DNA from: Viscum album
Lineage: Eukaryota; Streptophyta; Magnoliopsida; Santalales; Viscaceae
Direction: 5' to 3'
Assembly: GCA_963277665.1 (NCBI GenBank)
Contig: CAUJRU010000139.1
Location: 682,001-746,000 of the forward strand
Length of the DNA: 64,000 bases
Shown here: positions 35,081 through 46,708 of the stretch, piece after piece
How positions within the stretch are numbered: position 1 is the stretch's first letter
Layout of the letters: each line of letters opens with the position of its first letter
Notes under the pieces: model-generated
Database searches by the model: none
Told to the model about the DNA's origin: nothing
What the model saw: the letters and a program-made list of their open reading frames with translations, nothing else
Position numbers and translations under genes: made by a program

Positions 35081-36800
35081 GTGGAACTCCCTCAACACTT
35101 CCTCCTGAAGTGACACTGGTACCATGGTACGTCGTCTGAAAAGGACGATGTGCTCCCCACCTTCAAAAAATCCATCAGGTGCCTACCCTATAGATATCTG
35201 AGCACGTCGAGCCTCACAGTTAGCGTCCCAACGTTGCGCCTCCCTAGCTCACTGAAGAAGTGGGGGAGTTACTGTAAGAGACTAAAGAAAATTTTCTCAA
35301 TCACGTTCCAAAAAGGATATCTGCAAAGCGGCCAGCTAATCTGTAACCTCACCTAGAAGATGTATACCATAACTCCTGTTGAGTTCATCTACTACAAAGT
35401 TCCCCTTCCCCGATGTATAGACTATCTCGAAGTCATAATCCTGGAGGAACTCAAGCCAACATCATTTTCTCAGGTTCAGGTCCTTCTGAAAGAAGATATA
35501 CCTGAGACTCTTGTGATTAGAGTGCACTTTAAAATTCTCACCCACCAGATAGTGTCGCCACATCTTCAAGGTGAAGACCACTACTGCTAACTCCAGGTCA
35601 TGGGTATCGTAGTTCTACTCATTATGTCTCAACTGTCAGGATCTATATGAGACCACAGTATGTTCCTACATCAGAACACATCCGAGTCTGGTACTTGATG
35701 CGTCGCAGTAGACTACGTACCATATGCCCCCCTCTGGTAGCCTCAAGATGGGGGCACTAGTTAGCCTCTGCCTCAACTCCTAAAAACTTTGTTGGCATCT
35801 CTTCGACCAAATGAAGGGTTGCCCCTTCTTCGTCACTACTGATAGAGGTGCTGCAAATCTGGAGAAATATGGTACAAACCTCAAGTAGTATCCAACCAAA
35901 CCCAGAAAACTCCGTACCTCCGTCACACTCGTGGGTGGCTCCCAAGAAAGTACCACCTCAATCTTCACTGAATATACTACAACTCTAGCCTCTGATATGA
36001 CATGTACTAGAAAGTGAACCTCTCTTATCCAGAACTAGCACTTTGAGATATTACCATAAATACGGTGCTCTCTGAGTGTGTCCAGTACTACCTACAATTG
36101 ATAGGCATGCTCCTCCTCAGTAGTCAAGTAGATCAGAATGTTGTCTATGAGGACCACTAAAAATCGATCAAGGTATGGCTGAAATATCCTGTTCATGAGT
36201 CCTATGAACACTGATGGAGCGTTGGTCACATCGAATGGCATAACCAAGAACTCGTAATGGACATCCTGACATCTAAAGGTTGTCATCTGTACATCCTCAT
36301 CTCATGCTCTGATCTGGTGATAGCCTGATCTAAGGTCTATCTTCAAGAACCATTGTTCTCCCTTTAGCTGATCAAAGAGGTCGTCAATCCTAAAGAGTGG
36401 CTACTTGTTCTTCAAAGTCACCTAGTTCAGGTTCCAATAGTCAATACAATGCCTCAAGATCCCATCCGCCTTCTTGGCGAATAGAATCGGGGATTCCCAA
36501 GGAAAAACACTAGGTCGGATGAATCTCTTCCCTTGTAAGTCCTCTAACTTTACTCACAGCTCTCGAAGCTCCGCAGGAGCCATCCAATATGATGGTGTAG
36601 ATATCAGTGTCGTCCCGAGGTACAAGTCAATGTAAAAGTCCACCTCTCTGCGAGGAGGTAGACCCATAACATCATCAGGGAAAATATCCATGTACTGGTC
36701 TACCACTACAGGATAACTTGGACTCTCCACATCTACAACTCTGAGGGTAAGGCTAGCCAACTGATTAGTGATCGGCTGCACTCTCCTCCGGGTAAGTCCA
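35081..36800 (-). pseudogene. pol: Reverse transcriptase and RNase H of chromovirus 1 (broken)
   Basis: The minus-strand segment 36781-36554 reads FPDDVMGLPPRREVDFYIDL and YWMAPAELREL, the start of gypsy RT. 36286-36092 holds [15 protein letters not shown] and the catalytic box [10 protein letters not shown]. The second Asp is Asn (complement of 36140-36142), so polymerase activity is lost. 35968-35757 has EVRSFLGLVGYYLRFVPYFS. RNase H is seen as VYCDASSTRLGCVLM near 35710 and DLELAVVVFTLKMWRHYLVG near 35600-35540. Stops recur every 30-80 codons. Confidence 0.9.
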
Positions 36801-37270
36801 TCTTGCGCTGCAAAGGCTCCCTTCTTTCCGGTGAAGGTAAAACTGGTCCCATCTATGCGGAAACACCATACCTTGCACCTAATATAGTTAATCTAATCAT
36901 GGAATATAGATAACCAGTCCATACCCAAGATGACGTCATAAAGCCTCGACACCACTACTAGAAGATCCCAGCCGAAGCTCTCTCCTCCTAGAGTAATCTC
37001 ACACTATCGGCACCAGTGCGTAATCATTGAATCCTCTCTCATAGGAGTCTCTAGCCGTAATGATCGAGCCAACGGCTCCATAGGAATCTTCAAGATCTGA
37101 ATGAGGGCAGTGGAAAAAAAATAATAACTAGCACATGTGTCTATAAGTACTGGATCTATGGTGGAGTAGACATCGATCGTACCTCATATCATCTCCGGAG
37201 CACCGTGATCGTAGGCCTCGGCTGCCTGGAGCTGAGCTCTCCCCTATCCACCTTCTCCCTACAGTCAGGG
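36801..37270 (-). pseudogene. pol: Protease of chromovirus 1 (broken)
   Basis: The minus-strand reading gives PVLIDTCASYYFFS, where gypsy proteases have D-S/T-G-A-S/T-H-S-F. The Asp is kept (complement of 37139-37141) but the Gly is Cys. LYDVILGMDWLS lies near 36930-36895, the usual protease C-terminal box. Confidence 0.78.
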
Positions 37271-37429
37271 TGGATCTCCTAGTGGTGCTGGCGGTAACAC
37301 CTCAAATCATTGTCCACCGCTAGCTGCACTGCCATCTCCCCTGCCAAGTCCACTTACTCCCTACAGACCTCCTCGGTCGAACCTCTGTCTCCTCCTAGGT
37401 GGTCCTTCGACCATCTTATGATTATCTAT

Positions 37430-38420
37430 ACAATGGGTCAGACAGTCACGAGCCATGTGACCCTACCCACCACATGTGTAACACTGCCCACTCCTGGTAT
37501 GACTGGATTTGTCTCCGGTTCCTCGCACAACCGATCCTAATTCATGTGGTCGACCACCTGTAGGTCTGGTCCTCTTGGACTTCTGAGACGTCTGTCTGCT
37601 GCCAGCTATAGAAGACTCCACTACTTGATGACTGGTAGTGGGTCTCGCTATTGGTGTCTACTCAGCAAGGAAACTCTCCACCAATAGGGCTCTCTCTAAC
37701 ACCCATGCCTGCATCGGGATGCTGAGTGAGATCATCAAAGCCCTGATCTCCCGCCTAAGCCCCTGCTCGAAGGTCTGGCCCCTAAAGAAAGGGTCCTGCA
37801 CCATATCTGTGGATTAGCATGAAAGGTCAGTGAACCTCACTGAGTACTGAGCCACAGTCATGTTGCCCTACTGTAGATGAAGAATATCATGTATGCGCAC
37901 TGCGTGAAGAGTCGCTAGGACAAACTCTGCCCGAAATAGGCTCTTGAAGTCTGTCCAGAGAAGCGCCACCTCGTCGTGAACTTGGAGCATCAATCTCTAC
38001 CATCTGCCTATTGCTTCCTATAGAAGGATGGAGGCAAGGATCACCATGATATTGGTTGGTGTACCAATGAGTCGGAAGACTCTCACCATAGCCTCCAGCC
38101 AATCCTTAGCTACCTGCGGGTCCATCTCTCCCCTAAACCTGGGTGGCCTCTGGTGCTGGAACTCGTGCAACGCGCTCAAGCGGCATACACCGTCTGCTAC
38201 TGGGGCTGGTGGCATCGGTTTTCCAATGGAGAGTGCTACCGTTGGTGCCTCCACTGGTGCCTCTACTGGAAAAGGGCCCTGCACCGAGGCCTCGTCGCTC
38301 GGTGGGCTATCAGTGCATACAACTCTCAGAATTATAGCTGGTTGTCTATGTGGAGGCATCTTGAAAATAAACAGGTGTTCCATGATCAAAAAGTTATACC
38401 TGGTGAGCTGAAAGTTATAC
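37430..38420 (-). pseudogene. gag: gag of chromovirus 1 (broken)
   Basis: It starts near 38362 on the minus strand with MPPHRQPAI, a usual chromovirus opening, followed by a Pro/Ala/Val-rich stretch. The capsid start reads RPPRFRGEMDPQVAKDWLEA with FRLIGTP. The zinc knuckle CYTCGG-stop-GHMARDC is at 37485-37444, with all Cys and His kept and a stop in the middle. The protein packages the element RNA. The chromovirus 2 gag at 48985-50260 is a homologue. Confidence 0.87.
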
Positions 38421-38645
38421 CTGGTGAGCTGAATCAAAATATTACAAAGAAAACTTTTGAAAACACACACACAATCATTGTTTTCTTGCACTGAGTCGAA
38501 AATTAGAATTCAGGGTCCTGGTGTATGAATACGTTGGCCACCGCACCAACACTGAACTCCCTCAACGTAAAACTGCACTCATTTCCCATAACACTATTTC
38601 TTCACAGAAAAGACCAAAGTCCTAGTTCTACAGTAGAACTGACTC

Positions 38646-38659
38646 CTCTGATACCAATT
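38646..38659 (-). promoter_or_regulatory. Primer-binding site of chromovirus 1
   Basis: On the minus strand TTGGTATCAGAG follows the LTR end TGACA within two bases, matching initiator tRNA-Met. Confidence 0.9.
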
Positions 38660-39419
38660 TGTCACAACCCGTCCCCCAGGGCCTGTGTCGTGACTACCCC
38701 AAGCCCACCTTCTATAGGCCAGGGGTTGGCGATTAGAACCAAAGGTGTATTCCCTAAAATTGTGAAGGCATTTCCTTTAAAACCTGTAAGAACATGTGAC
38801 CAAGCACACAGTAAGATAGTAACACAAGTAAACTGAACTATAAATAGAGTGAGTGCAGTAAGTAAAATGGGCCAGAATACAAGCCCAACAGGAAAGTACA
38901 AGTACAATTGTGATATAATACAACTGAATAAAACGGAAAGTTAGCTTCTGGGTCGTCCTTCGAGGTTCCTACCTGAAGGGTAGGTACAAATCGCCTCCTC
39001 AGCACTCCACTTCCACCTGTCTCCTCTACATACCGATACATCGTATGGTCAACCTTTAGGTACCATCCAGTCCTGGTACTCTTAGCCTCAGTCAGCTTTG
39101 TTTGTCGTCTGCATCCAACACAATAAGGTGAGGGCATATCCCGTGCAGGGGTGACTATAATGATACTCAGTAGGGACCCCGAGACCCTCTAGGTCTCACA
39201 AAATCCAACAAGGATAAAACACAAATTAAAAAATCAACATATAACCTTACTTAGGTATATGGCCATACATATACCTAAGTTATCAAGTAATCTATCTCAA
39301 TCATGAGGAAAACACAGAGGTTCTGACTCAGCTCACACCAGGATTTATTATAGGGGTAGTGTTAAGTAACATTCCCAGTCACAACGTCAAACACCTCAGC
39401 TGCTGGAGAAATCCTCCTC

Positions 39420-39700
39420 TATCGAGTACAATGGGCATGTCGCGTCACAAAGAGATTCTTATCACTAACCATGGACTGCTAAGGTACTCCTCCTGTCGAT
39501 TATCATTTGTCTGTCGCGTCACACAGAGGCACTCCTCACCATGGGTCTGTCGTGTCACACAGAGGTGCTCCCCCTCATGGCCCAATGAGGTACTCCTCTT
39601 GTCCAGTACCGTGGGTCTGCTACGTCACCAAGTCTCTCCCCACCATGGGTCTTCCGCTTCACCAAGGTGCTCCCCACTGGGCTTGTCGAGTCACTCTGAG
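39420..39700. repeat. Degenerate tandem repeat of about 36 bp in chromovirus 1 5' LTR
   Basis: Variants of CATGGGTCTGTCGCGTCAC followed by ACAGAGGTGCTCC recur about seven times with drifting spacing. The truncated sister LTR lacks this part. Confidence 0.7.
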
Positions 39701-40304
39701 TCAAAACGGTCAGCAGTCATCAATTCTCAGCCAGCCACTGTGTTCCCAGACTACACTCGCTTATCTCCGGGAGGATCTGCTCCACAAGCTACTATTTGAT
39801 ACTCCAACTGCCACGAATTCTCATGAAGAATTGTCTCAAAGGTCCGTCACATCATAGGGGTTTTAACGTAAAAGACAATGCGTCAATCGGACGCCCGGTC
39901 TATGAGTTATTAGCCTTTTAGTCCTGGGGGGGGCGGTTGGAATCATGATCGATCCAACCTGACTGTTCCCCATCTTAATCCAAAACACAATTGGGTATCA
40001 CTCAAAGGGACTGTCTCGCTCCATGATTTCCAGCGCCACTGACAGTTTGTCAAACAGACGTCTGGTGCCAAAGATATGGCCAAAAGAAAGTAATTAGGTC
40101 ATAGTGGGCTCAGGTTCGGTCCGACCCGGCCCGAACAGGCTTGGGCCCACCTGGTTCAGGTCGACCCAACCCGACGTATTGGGTCTGGCCCGGCCCGCAG
40201 TGCGGCCCTGCCTGCGAGGGTCGTGACGGTGCTGCGAGGGCGGCTCGACTGAGGGGTACTGTGAGGGTGAGGACCGGTCGTGGGTACCGAGAGGGCACCA
40301 ACGG

Positions 40305-40456
40305 GCCGCAGGGCGGCGGACCGGCCACGGGGCGGCGGACCGGCCATGGGGCGGCGGTCCGGCCGTGGGGCGGCGGTCCGGCCGCGGGGCGGAGGTCCGG
40401 TCACGAGGGGCGGACCGGCCGAGGGGAGGCGGTCTGGTCGCGGGATGGCGGTCCGG
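40305..40456. repeat. GC-rich minisatellite in chromovirus 1 5' LTR (8 units)
   Basis: Eight units of 18-20 bp, typified by CCATGGGGCGGCGGTCCGG. The sister LTR has about 15. Confidence 0.88.
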
Positions 40457-41718
40457 CAGCGGCGGCTCGACAGAAGACGGTGGTGGCTCAGCGGAGGGGT
40501 ACCATGAGGGCGGAGCCACGGGGTGCGGAGTTCGCGAGGCGGTGGGGGCCGCGGGGCGGTGTCGTTGTGTCGTCGCCTTCGTAGCGTTCAACACCACAAA
40601 TCATCACAATATTTTCGGAGGGGTCGGGCCATGTTTGTTTGGCTCGTACCCTCCACATTAGGGTGGTAGAAAAGGGATCAACATAAACAAGAATAGAGAA
40701 CATCAAACCCTCCCACAATGATTGTTCCCAACCCGCAAAATAAATCATCTGCATTCCTTTTAAAAAAAAAGGAAGAACATGGGAATATAATCACACACAA
40801 ATTAAACCCCTACCTCGGGTTGTTCATTGATGTTGGTGCGAGGAGGGAAGAAGAAGAAGTTGTCGACGTTCGTCTCATCTACCACACACCTCCTATTCTG
40901 GGCTCGTGCGTCGGTTTGTCATAGACAAAGACGTTCCTCATTGGAGGGTAACCTGAGGAAGAAGTCGAAGTTGGCATTCTTCATTGGAGAAGCGTTCTTC
41001 ATGGATGAAGTGTAATCCTCCAAGGGTTCTCCTCTCTCAATTCCACCCAACAAAATGAAAGTGGTGCCAATATAATTAACTTAAGAAGAAATTATGTTGG
41101 TATACCCATGTTGGTGAAATTAATCTAACATGTTGGCATAATTAATTAGCTACATTAATTGGCCCAATTTAATGGCTCAATTTAATGATAGAGGTGGAAT
41201 ATTGGGGCGTTGGGAGGTTTCTCCCCATTTAATGAAGGAGTTGAGAAGTTTAGGCCTCGGGTTATCCCCACTACCATACCCTCCCATGGGAGGTTAGGCT
41301 CGGATGGTCCCCACAACCATAACCTTTCATGGGAGGTTAAGGTCTAGTAGTCCCCACTTCTCAACTTCCACGTGGATGATTCAAATAAAAATTAAATTTT
41401 ACACACTTTTATTTTTATTTTATTCTTTCACGTAAAACCCAAAAACTAACCTTCACTCTCGACCAACTATTGTCGAGGTGAAAGTCACTTTAAGTGAATA
41501 CCGGTGTTTTGAGTTCAACGGTGCCCTCAGATTTCAATTTCGAGCACCGGTTTAAAAGTTAGAAAAACCCACTCGTACGTTTACTGAATGTACCTGAAAA
41601 AATGTTCAGCAATTTATTCCGGGCACTCCGGGCCTCGGAATCAGGCGCCGTAAATTTTCACAGACTTGTAAAATTCATATTTATTAAAAAAATTACATGG
41701 GAATTCCGGGTCTTTATA

Positions 41719-41966
41719 TTTTTTACAAGTGATATATTTACTATTTAATTTAAGTGAAATAATTTAAAAATATTAGGATAATATTATGAGTATTTTAATT
41801 AAGTTTTGATCAAACTTATGAGAGGTTATTTCTATACATTGAACTAAATATACATACTGTATTAGTTAACTATGCTATTTTATTAAATTGGTGAATTTTA
41901 TTTTAAGGTTTTTTTAATTTATTGTATACTAAATTCACCCCCTCCCGAGTACTCCACTCTGACCAA
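41719..41966 (+). repeat. LTR tail of Sirevirus C
   Basis: AT-rich, ending AATTCACCCCCTCCCGAGTA then CTCCACTCTGACC. This is the same type of U5 end as in Sirevirus A. Confidence 0.75.
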
Positions 41967-41969
41967 CAT

Positions 41970-41983
41970 CTGGTATCAAAAGA
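41970..41983 (+). promoter_or_regulatory. Primer-binding site of Sirevirus C
   Basis: CTGGTATCAAAAGA is close to the initiator-tRNA-Met site TGGTATCAGAGC. Confidence 0.8.
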
Positions 41984-42077
41984 GATTTTTTTCTTGTTTT
42001 TATTTCTCAATTTTTAATTGTGATCAAGTTTTTAACTAGAATGCCTCAATTTCTATTAATTAAAATTTTCTATCTTT

Positions 42078-43560
42078 ATGGATAATAATAGACTTGAGGG
42101 GATTGCTACAAACATTCCTCTGTATTTTAATGGTACAAATTATTAGTAATGGAAAATAAAAATGGATATAAATCTTGAAAGCATATGTTTTGATATTTGA
42201 ACTATAATAGAAGATCAATAAGAAAAACCAAAAGATGCTAGAGCAGAATGGGGTGATTCCTTTGAGGCTACCATTAATTGTAATTATAAAGTAATGAATG
42301 ATATATATTGTGAACTATTAAAAGATGAATTTAAATGAATATCTTCATGTGTTATAGCTTTTAAAATTTACGATACCTTATATGTGTCTCATGAAGGCAA
42401 ATCTAATGAAAAATAAATACAATTAAATACGTATACTATTAAGAATGATAAATTTAAGATTAATCCTGATGAGTATATTTCTAAAATGTAACTTACGTTT
42501 AATGAGATTGAAAATATGATGCATGCAATGGGAAAGACTATTTATGAAAAGTATTAAGTACTAAGGATTCTAAAATGATTACCTAATAGATGGATAGACA
42601 CTACCATATCCATTTGAGAATCATCTGATATAAATAATCTTCTAATAAAGTAGTTGATATGAAAAATGATGATGTACAAGGAATAAATTAAATTAAATTA
42701 TGTGTATATTGAACCAAATAAATCAATTGTATTCAAATCATCTCAGTTAAAATCTAAATAAGTAATCAAAGAAGATCACACCATTAGAAATGATGGTGAC
42801 TCTAATAGTGATGAAGAAATTTACCATTTGGAAAAAATATTTAAGAAATTTTATAAAATAAATAAGTTCTTCTGAAAGTCGAACATCAGGGGAAATTATG
42901 ATTAAAAAGGAGATTGGAAAAAGGATAGTAATTTTTGAGAAGTTACCTATTATGAGTGTAAAAGGAAAGGAAACATAAAAGTTGATTGTCTAAAGTTAAA
43001 ATACAACAAGTATGGGGACTAGGGGAAGAAATTAAAGAAATTAATGAAGTATTATTAGAGTGATTCTAAGGATAGATCAAGTGACTCAGATACTAGCCAA
43101 TAAGATGAAAATAAAAAAGAAAATATATGCTTCATTTTTACTGATCCTGAGGTACAACCTATTTATTTTGATCATATTTATGATCTCTCAGACCATGAAA
43201 ATCATGATCAAAATGAAATGAATATTAAAGACATATTCTAATATTGTAATATATCAGAAGATAACATTAATGATCTTAAATATAAATATGATATTTTAAA
43301 GAAACATAATTCTTTATCTACTATTGTAAAATAAGATATTGGTGTTGAAAATGAGAAGAACAAATTACTTCTCAAGGAAAATAATTACTTAAAATTATTA
43401 AATAGGAAATTAAAAAAGTTATTTAAGGTTTTTCAATAAGAACGGTAACCCTTAATAAAACTATGGGTAGTCATATTGTACCAAAACCAAGAGATGGTTT
43501 TATTTATCATCCTATAAAGAAAAAAACTCTATAAACACTATTTTATTTCTAGTTCAAATA
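42078..43560 (+). pseudogene. gag: gag of Sirevirus C (broken, cut)
   Basis: The ATG at 42078 opens MDNNRLEGIATNIPLYFNGT, matching the gag start of Sirevirus A. Several stops follow. The zinc knuckle at 42948-42989 reads YYECKRKGNIKVDC; the first Cys has become Tyr and the His has become Asn, so it cannot bind zinc. The tail is acidic, then Lys/Asn-rich, and the chromovirus 2 LTR ends it. Confidence 0.85.
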
Positions 43561-44450
43561 CTATAAATAAAATTTCACAACTCGACCCAATGAGGCTCAA
43601 GACGTGACTCCCCAAGCCTGCCTCCAATAGGTTAGGGGATAGCAACTAGCGCTGAGTATGCTATCACACATAAGTGAGGCATTAGCCTAAGGTACCTGTA
43701 CACATGCACCCACATACACCTCCATGAAATGATGAAGAGATATATATAAAAACTGAAAATAAATTCATGAATACATCTAACCCACAACTAGAGTACAAAA
43801 AATGTACAAAAGGAAAAAATACATGGCTCACAAAAAGAAAACTGCAAAATCATCCAACTTACTCAGAAGGAGGGGATTTCTATCAAAATCGCCCACCGTA
43901 AAGCTCCTCAGCACAGCTCTGGTAAACACCATGGTTGGTCAAGCTCACTAATCTCCACCTGCTCTAGGTCCTCCTGGGACTCTGTTGAAAGGCCTTTGGT
44001 ATGAAAAATACACAAAACATGTGCAGGAAAAGCTTGTGATGGGTGAGTATAAAGATACTCAGTAAGCTCCCTAGAAACCCCAAAAGAAAAAGGAGAAACT
44101 AAAAGGCATCAATATGCTCATCCCAGCCAGAGGTAACCTGAACGAGAGAGAAACTCTGTCTCAAGACCATCCTGGGCTAAACTCAACTAGACAGCTCAAA
44201 CAAGTATATTCCCAAACATATACCAAGAATATCCAGATATAGTTGTTTTAGGCACCAAACATCATGAGGTTCCGACCTCATCGCCAATTTCAGATTCTAC
44301 ACGATGTTCCATGGCAACACATAACCAAGAGAACACGCCCTTCAAGCTCTATCATCCCAAATGACACCCGTCTGTGAGATACACACCATCGGATATCGTC
44401 ATTAAGGATTTCATGTTGATACTCAGTGGAAACACCAAACTCCTAGGATA

Positions 44451-44776
44451 GGGGATCACTCCTAGGGTCTACTAGGGGATACAAGAACCTAAGTCGATAA
44501 CTCAAAGGTCTCTTAGATAGGGGATTACACCCAAGATCCATTAGGAGATACTACAACCCGATTTGATGTTCCACAGATCACAAAACTCAGATAGCGGATC
44601 ATCACCCGTATAAATGTGGGATTAACAACGCTGAGAAGCTCATCTGGTTTAACTCACTACGTAGGGGATCAAACCGACTATACCACAAACCCCACTGAAA
44701 CCGCACGCTGAGTAGGGGATAATATAATCGACGATTCCACAACCCTAATATTAATACCCACTATGTAGGGTATCAT
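44451..44776. repeat. Recurring TAGGGGAT-type motif in chromovirus 2 LTR
   Basis: Variants of ATAGGGGATCAC recur at about 44457, 44517, 44592, 44664, 44712 and 44764, spaced 48-75 bp within diverged units. More follow at 46737 and 46869. The right LTR shows the same series (51412, 62498, 62573, 62640, 62692, 62743). Confidence 0.7.
44772..44776. repeat. Left target-site duplication of solo LTR
   Basis: ATCAT, identical to 46704-46708. The empty site in the other chromovirus 2 LTR reads GTCATACTC near 62750. Confidence 0.9.
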
Positions 44777-46703
44777 TGATGTTATTAATATTTTCATTAC
44801 TTATTATATACTCTCTTTACTTATTTTATATTAAATGTGCATAATTTGTGTGAAATATTAATGTTTTAATACTAAGTATAATTTTTGAGCATTTTTAGAA
44901 GTAATCCAATTGAGTCAGTTTACTATTTTAGTTATAAATATCATCCTAATGATCCAAATTTTTTTATTCTTATTTTCTTTGATTACTAATTCAATATACA
45001 ACATTTCATTAGAAGCGATCATGTGCCAATTCTGCCATTTGAAGGCTCATATGGACCACACAAGAGGGCCTACAGAATCTGTGAGGAAACTGAACCATCC
45101 ATGAAGATTGAATTACTAGGCTCAATCTAGAAGTTAAAATTCCTTCATTATCCTCACAGGTTCTAGTAACAATGTAAGGAGTCTTGGATAAAAATTTGAA
45201 GTCCCAAATCCAAATACAATGGGCCCAACTAATTCATTTAAACTCAGCACACCATTCTGGACGGGAATTAAAATCAGTACAGTATTCATGACATGTATCC
45301 TGATCTATTCATCAAATAAAGCTGATATTTTTCATTGTTAAAGAGGATATATAGGTGGCAGAATTTTTTGAATAAATAATTCGTATTTGGAGGCATCTTC
45401 CTATTCCAAAATCCATTCACATTTTGGCCATCGAAAAAGCATGGATTGAAATAGACAGTTTATCTTTGTTTAATCAAACCACCATAACGTTGTCTCCATA
45501 GGTCCAAATGACTCCATGTTTTTAGAGAAGTCGGAAAACATTATTATCTACAACTTTGAAGAAGGATATATCTCTAGATTCGGCTGGATTGATTTCCAAA
45601 TCGTCGATCCAAGTGGAGGGACAGATTGGGAATGGCAACAGTCCACTTCCTTGGGCTATAAATACATTCCCCTCCTCTCCTCCAAAAGACTTGAAATTTC
45701 AGAAGATATGATCACATATTGTCACGACCAAAGTCTTTAAAAAGGATTGGGGGGACCTTACATACTCATGTTTTCACTTGAGATACCTTTCCTCCTCTCT
45801 TTGTTTTCATTTACTTTTGTGTTTTTCTTCATTTGAAATTTCACAAGTGTTTGTCTTTGTAATACTGTTTTAATATAAGTTTTTTCTTCAATATCTCTTA
45901 TTCTCATCCAACTTCTATAGTTTTATATTAATGTTCTTAAAATAGTTTAAATACAATTTAATTCTCTTCCCTTCTTTCGCTTCCTCATTCAATCGAAATT
46001 CTTTTTTTAATTCTAATTATTGTTCGTGTGTGTGTGTGTTTGACGCACAAATCTGTTCTTATCCCATTCTTTTTGTTCTATTTATAATTCATCACCATTA
46101 AAATATATTACCATATTAATAAATATATTAATGGATGAGTAATTATATTATTTGGGTGAGTCAAAATTTAGGGATGTTAATTGATTGAGAGTATTTTCTC
46201 GTTGAATATTCTTCAAATTAACATTATGTATGTTGGACTTAACATGTCATGGATTAATGACTTCTTTTGTTTAAAATGTGGTTTCCATGGATTATTGGAA
46301 CCATAAATACACTACCATCAACAAGATATAATTGATATTAAAACCCTAAGTAAAGTTAAGTCTTGGATTAATGCCTTAACACTTAGGAATTCCAATCAAC
46401 GTTATCTTGTGAAGTGGGAGTTAATTTAAATAAAATATAAAGCAAAGCTCAAGGATATCAAAAGCTTAACTCCCTAAAAATGAACTCACACAAATCTATA
46501 TAAATTTGTTAAATCAATCTTAATCAATCAATCATTTCATAAGCTCTGCAATCACACCCCCCCCCCAATCAGAATACAATCAACTAAAAAAACAACTATT
46601 AAAAAGTATCATCGCAGAGGATTCGACCCGAGTGTTGTTATACACATTAGCAGAGCATCGAAACTTTGATCGGTTGATAGGAGACAATCGGTCGTGCTTT
46701 TCA
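44777..46703. mobile_element. Solo LTR, Athila/Tat-type, 1927 bp
   Basis: It starts TGATGTTATT and ends GCTTTTCA (TG...CA) between perfect ATCAT duplications, and the sister LTR lacks it entirely. Near its right end it reads GGATTCGACCCGAGTG. This type of ending is usual for Athila/Tat LTRs and parallels GGACTCGACCCCTACATG in the 51442 element, but the two LTRs are not otherwise alike. It has a TATAAATA box at 45657, a (GT)n run near 46026 and a 10-base C run at 46557-46566. No internal region is present, so it arose by LTR-LTR recombination. Orientation is most likely plus, from the TATA box and tail. Confidence 0.9.
45657..45664 (+). promoter_or_regulatory. TATA box of the solo LTR
   Basis: TATAAATA in GGGCTATAAATACATTCCCC, followed by a CT-rich leader, the usual plant core-promoter look. 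Confidence 0.6.
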
Positions 46704-46708
46704 ATCAT
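46704..46708. repeat. Right target-site duplication of solo LTR
   Basis: ATCAT, identical to 44772-44776. Confidence 0.9.

Larger units (their letters stand above)
31605..41718 (-). mobile_element. Chromovirus 1 (Ty3/gypsy, Tekay/Del-like), minus strand
   Basis: Read on the minus strand: 5' LTR (41718-38660), tRNA-Met primer site, gag, protease, RT, RNase H, integrase, a chromodomain remnant, polypurine tract, and a truncated 3' LTR (33788-31605). The integrase end with FHVSQL..YVHDPSH, IPLVRVRW and a chromodomain-like STWE, together with the long LTRs, fits the Tekay/Del clade. The internal part (4.87 kb) is nearly full size but riddled with stops. TTTTT follows the right LTR; no left target duplication survives because that LTR is cut. 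Confidence 0.9.
38660..41718 (-). repeat. 5' LTR of chromovirus 1
   Basis: 3059 bp. On the plus strand it begins TGTCACAACCCG at 38660 and ends ...TCTTTATA at 41718, so on the minus strand it runs from TATAAAGA to ...GTGACA. The right half matches 31605-33788. Contents include a degenerate 36-bp repeat (39420-39700), an inverted repeat, a GC-rich minisatellite and a 43-bp repeat. Confidence 0.9.
41719..43572 (+). mobile_element. Sirevirus C fragment (LTR tail, primer site, gag)
   Basis: The end of a copia LTR, a primer site and a gag like that of Sirevirus A are followed at 43573 by the LTR of chromovirus 2. The left part of the LTR is missing at the chromovirus 1 border. The pol half should lie beyond the right edge of the window if chromovirus 2 simply inserted here. 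Confidence 0.85.
43573..44776 (-). repeat. 3' LTR of chromovirus 2, distal piece
   Basis: The plus-strand start TTTCACAACTCGACCCAATG aligns base for base with TGTTATGACCTAACCTAATG at 50534. The first 908 bases (to 44480) match 50534-51441, and the rest matches from 62454 onward. It is interrupted at 44777 by a solo LTR. Confidence 0.9.

Noticed and set aside
40094..40661. Long open frames up to 167 codons on both strands
   Set aside because: Same minisatellite in the other LTR of chromovirus 1; frames differ between the two LTR copies.
31605..41718. Centromeric (CRM-type) chromovirus
   Set aside because: The chromodomain remnant ends within a normal internal region, and the LTRs are long, as in Tekay/Del. 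No sign of the CRM-type extension into the LTR was seen.
44451..44776. CRISPR-like spaced repeats
   Set aside because: Repeats are diverged, spacing is uneven (48-75 bp), and the setting is a plant LTR.
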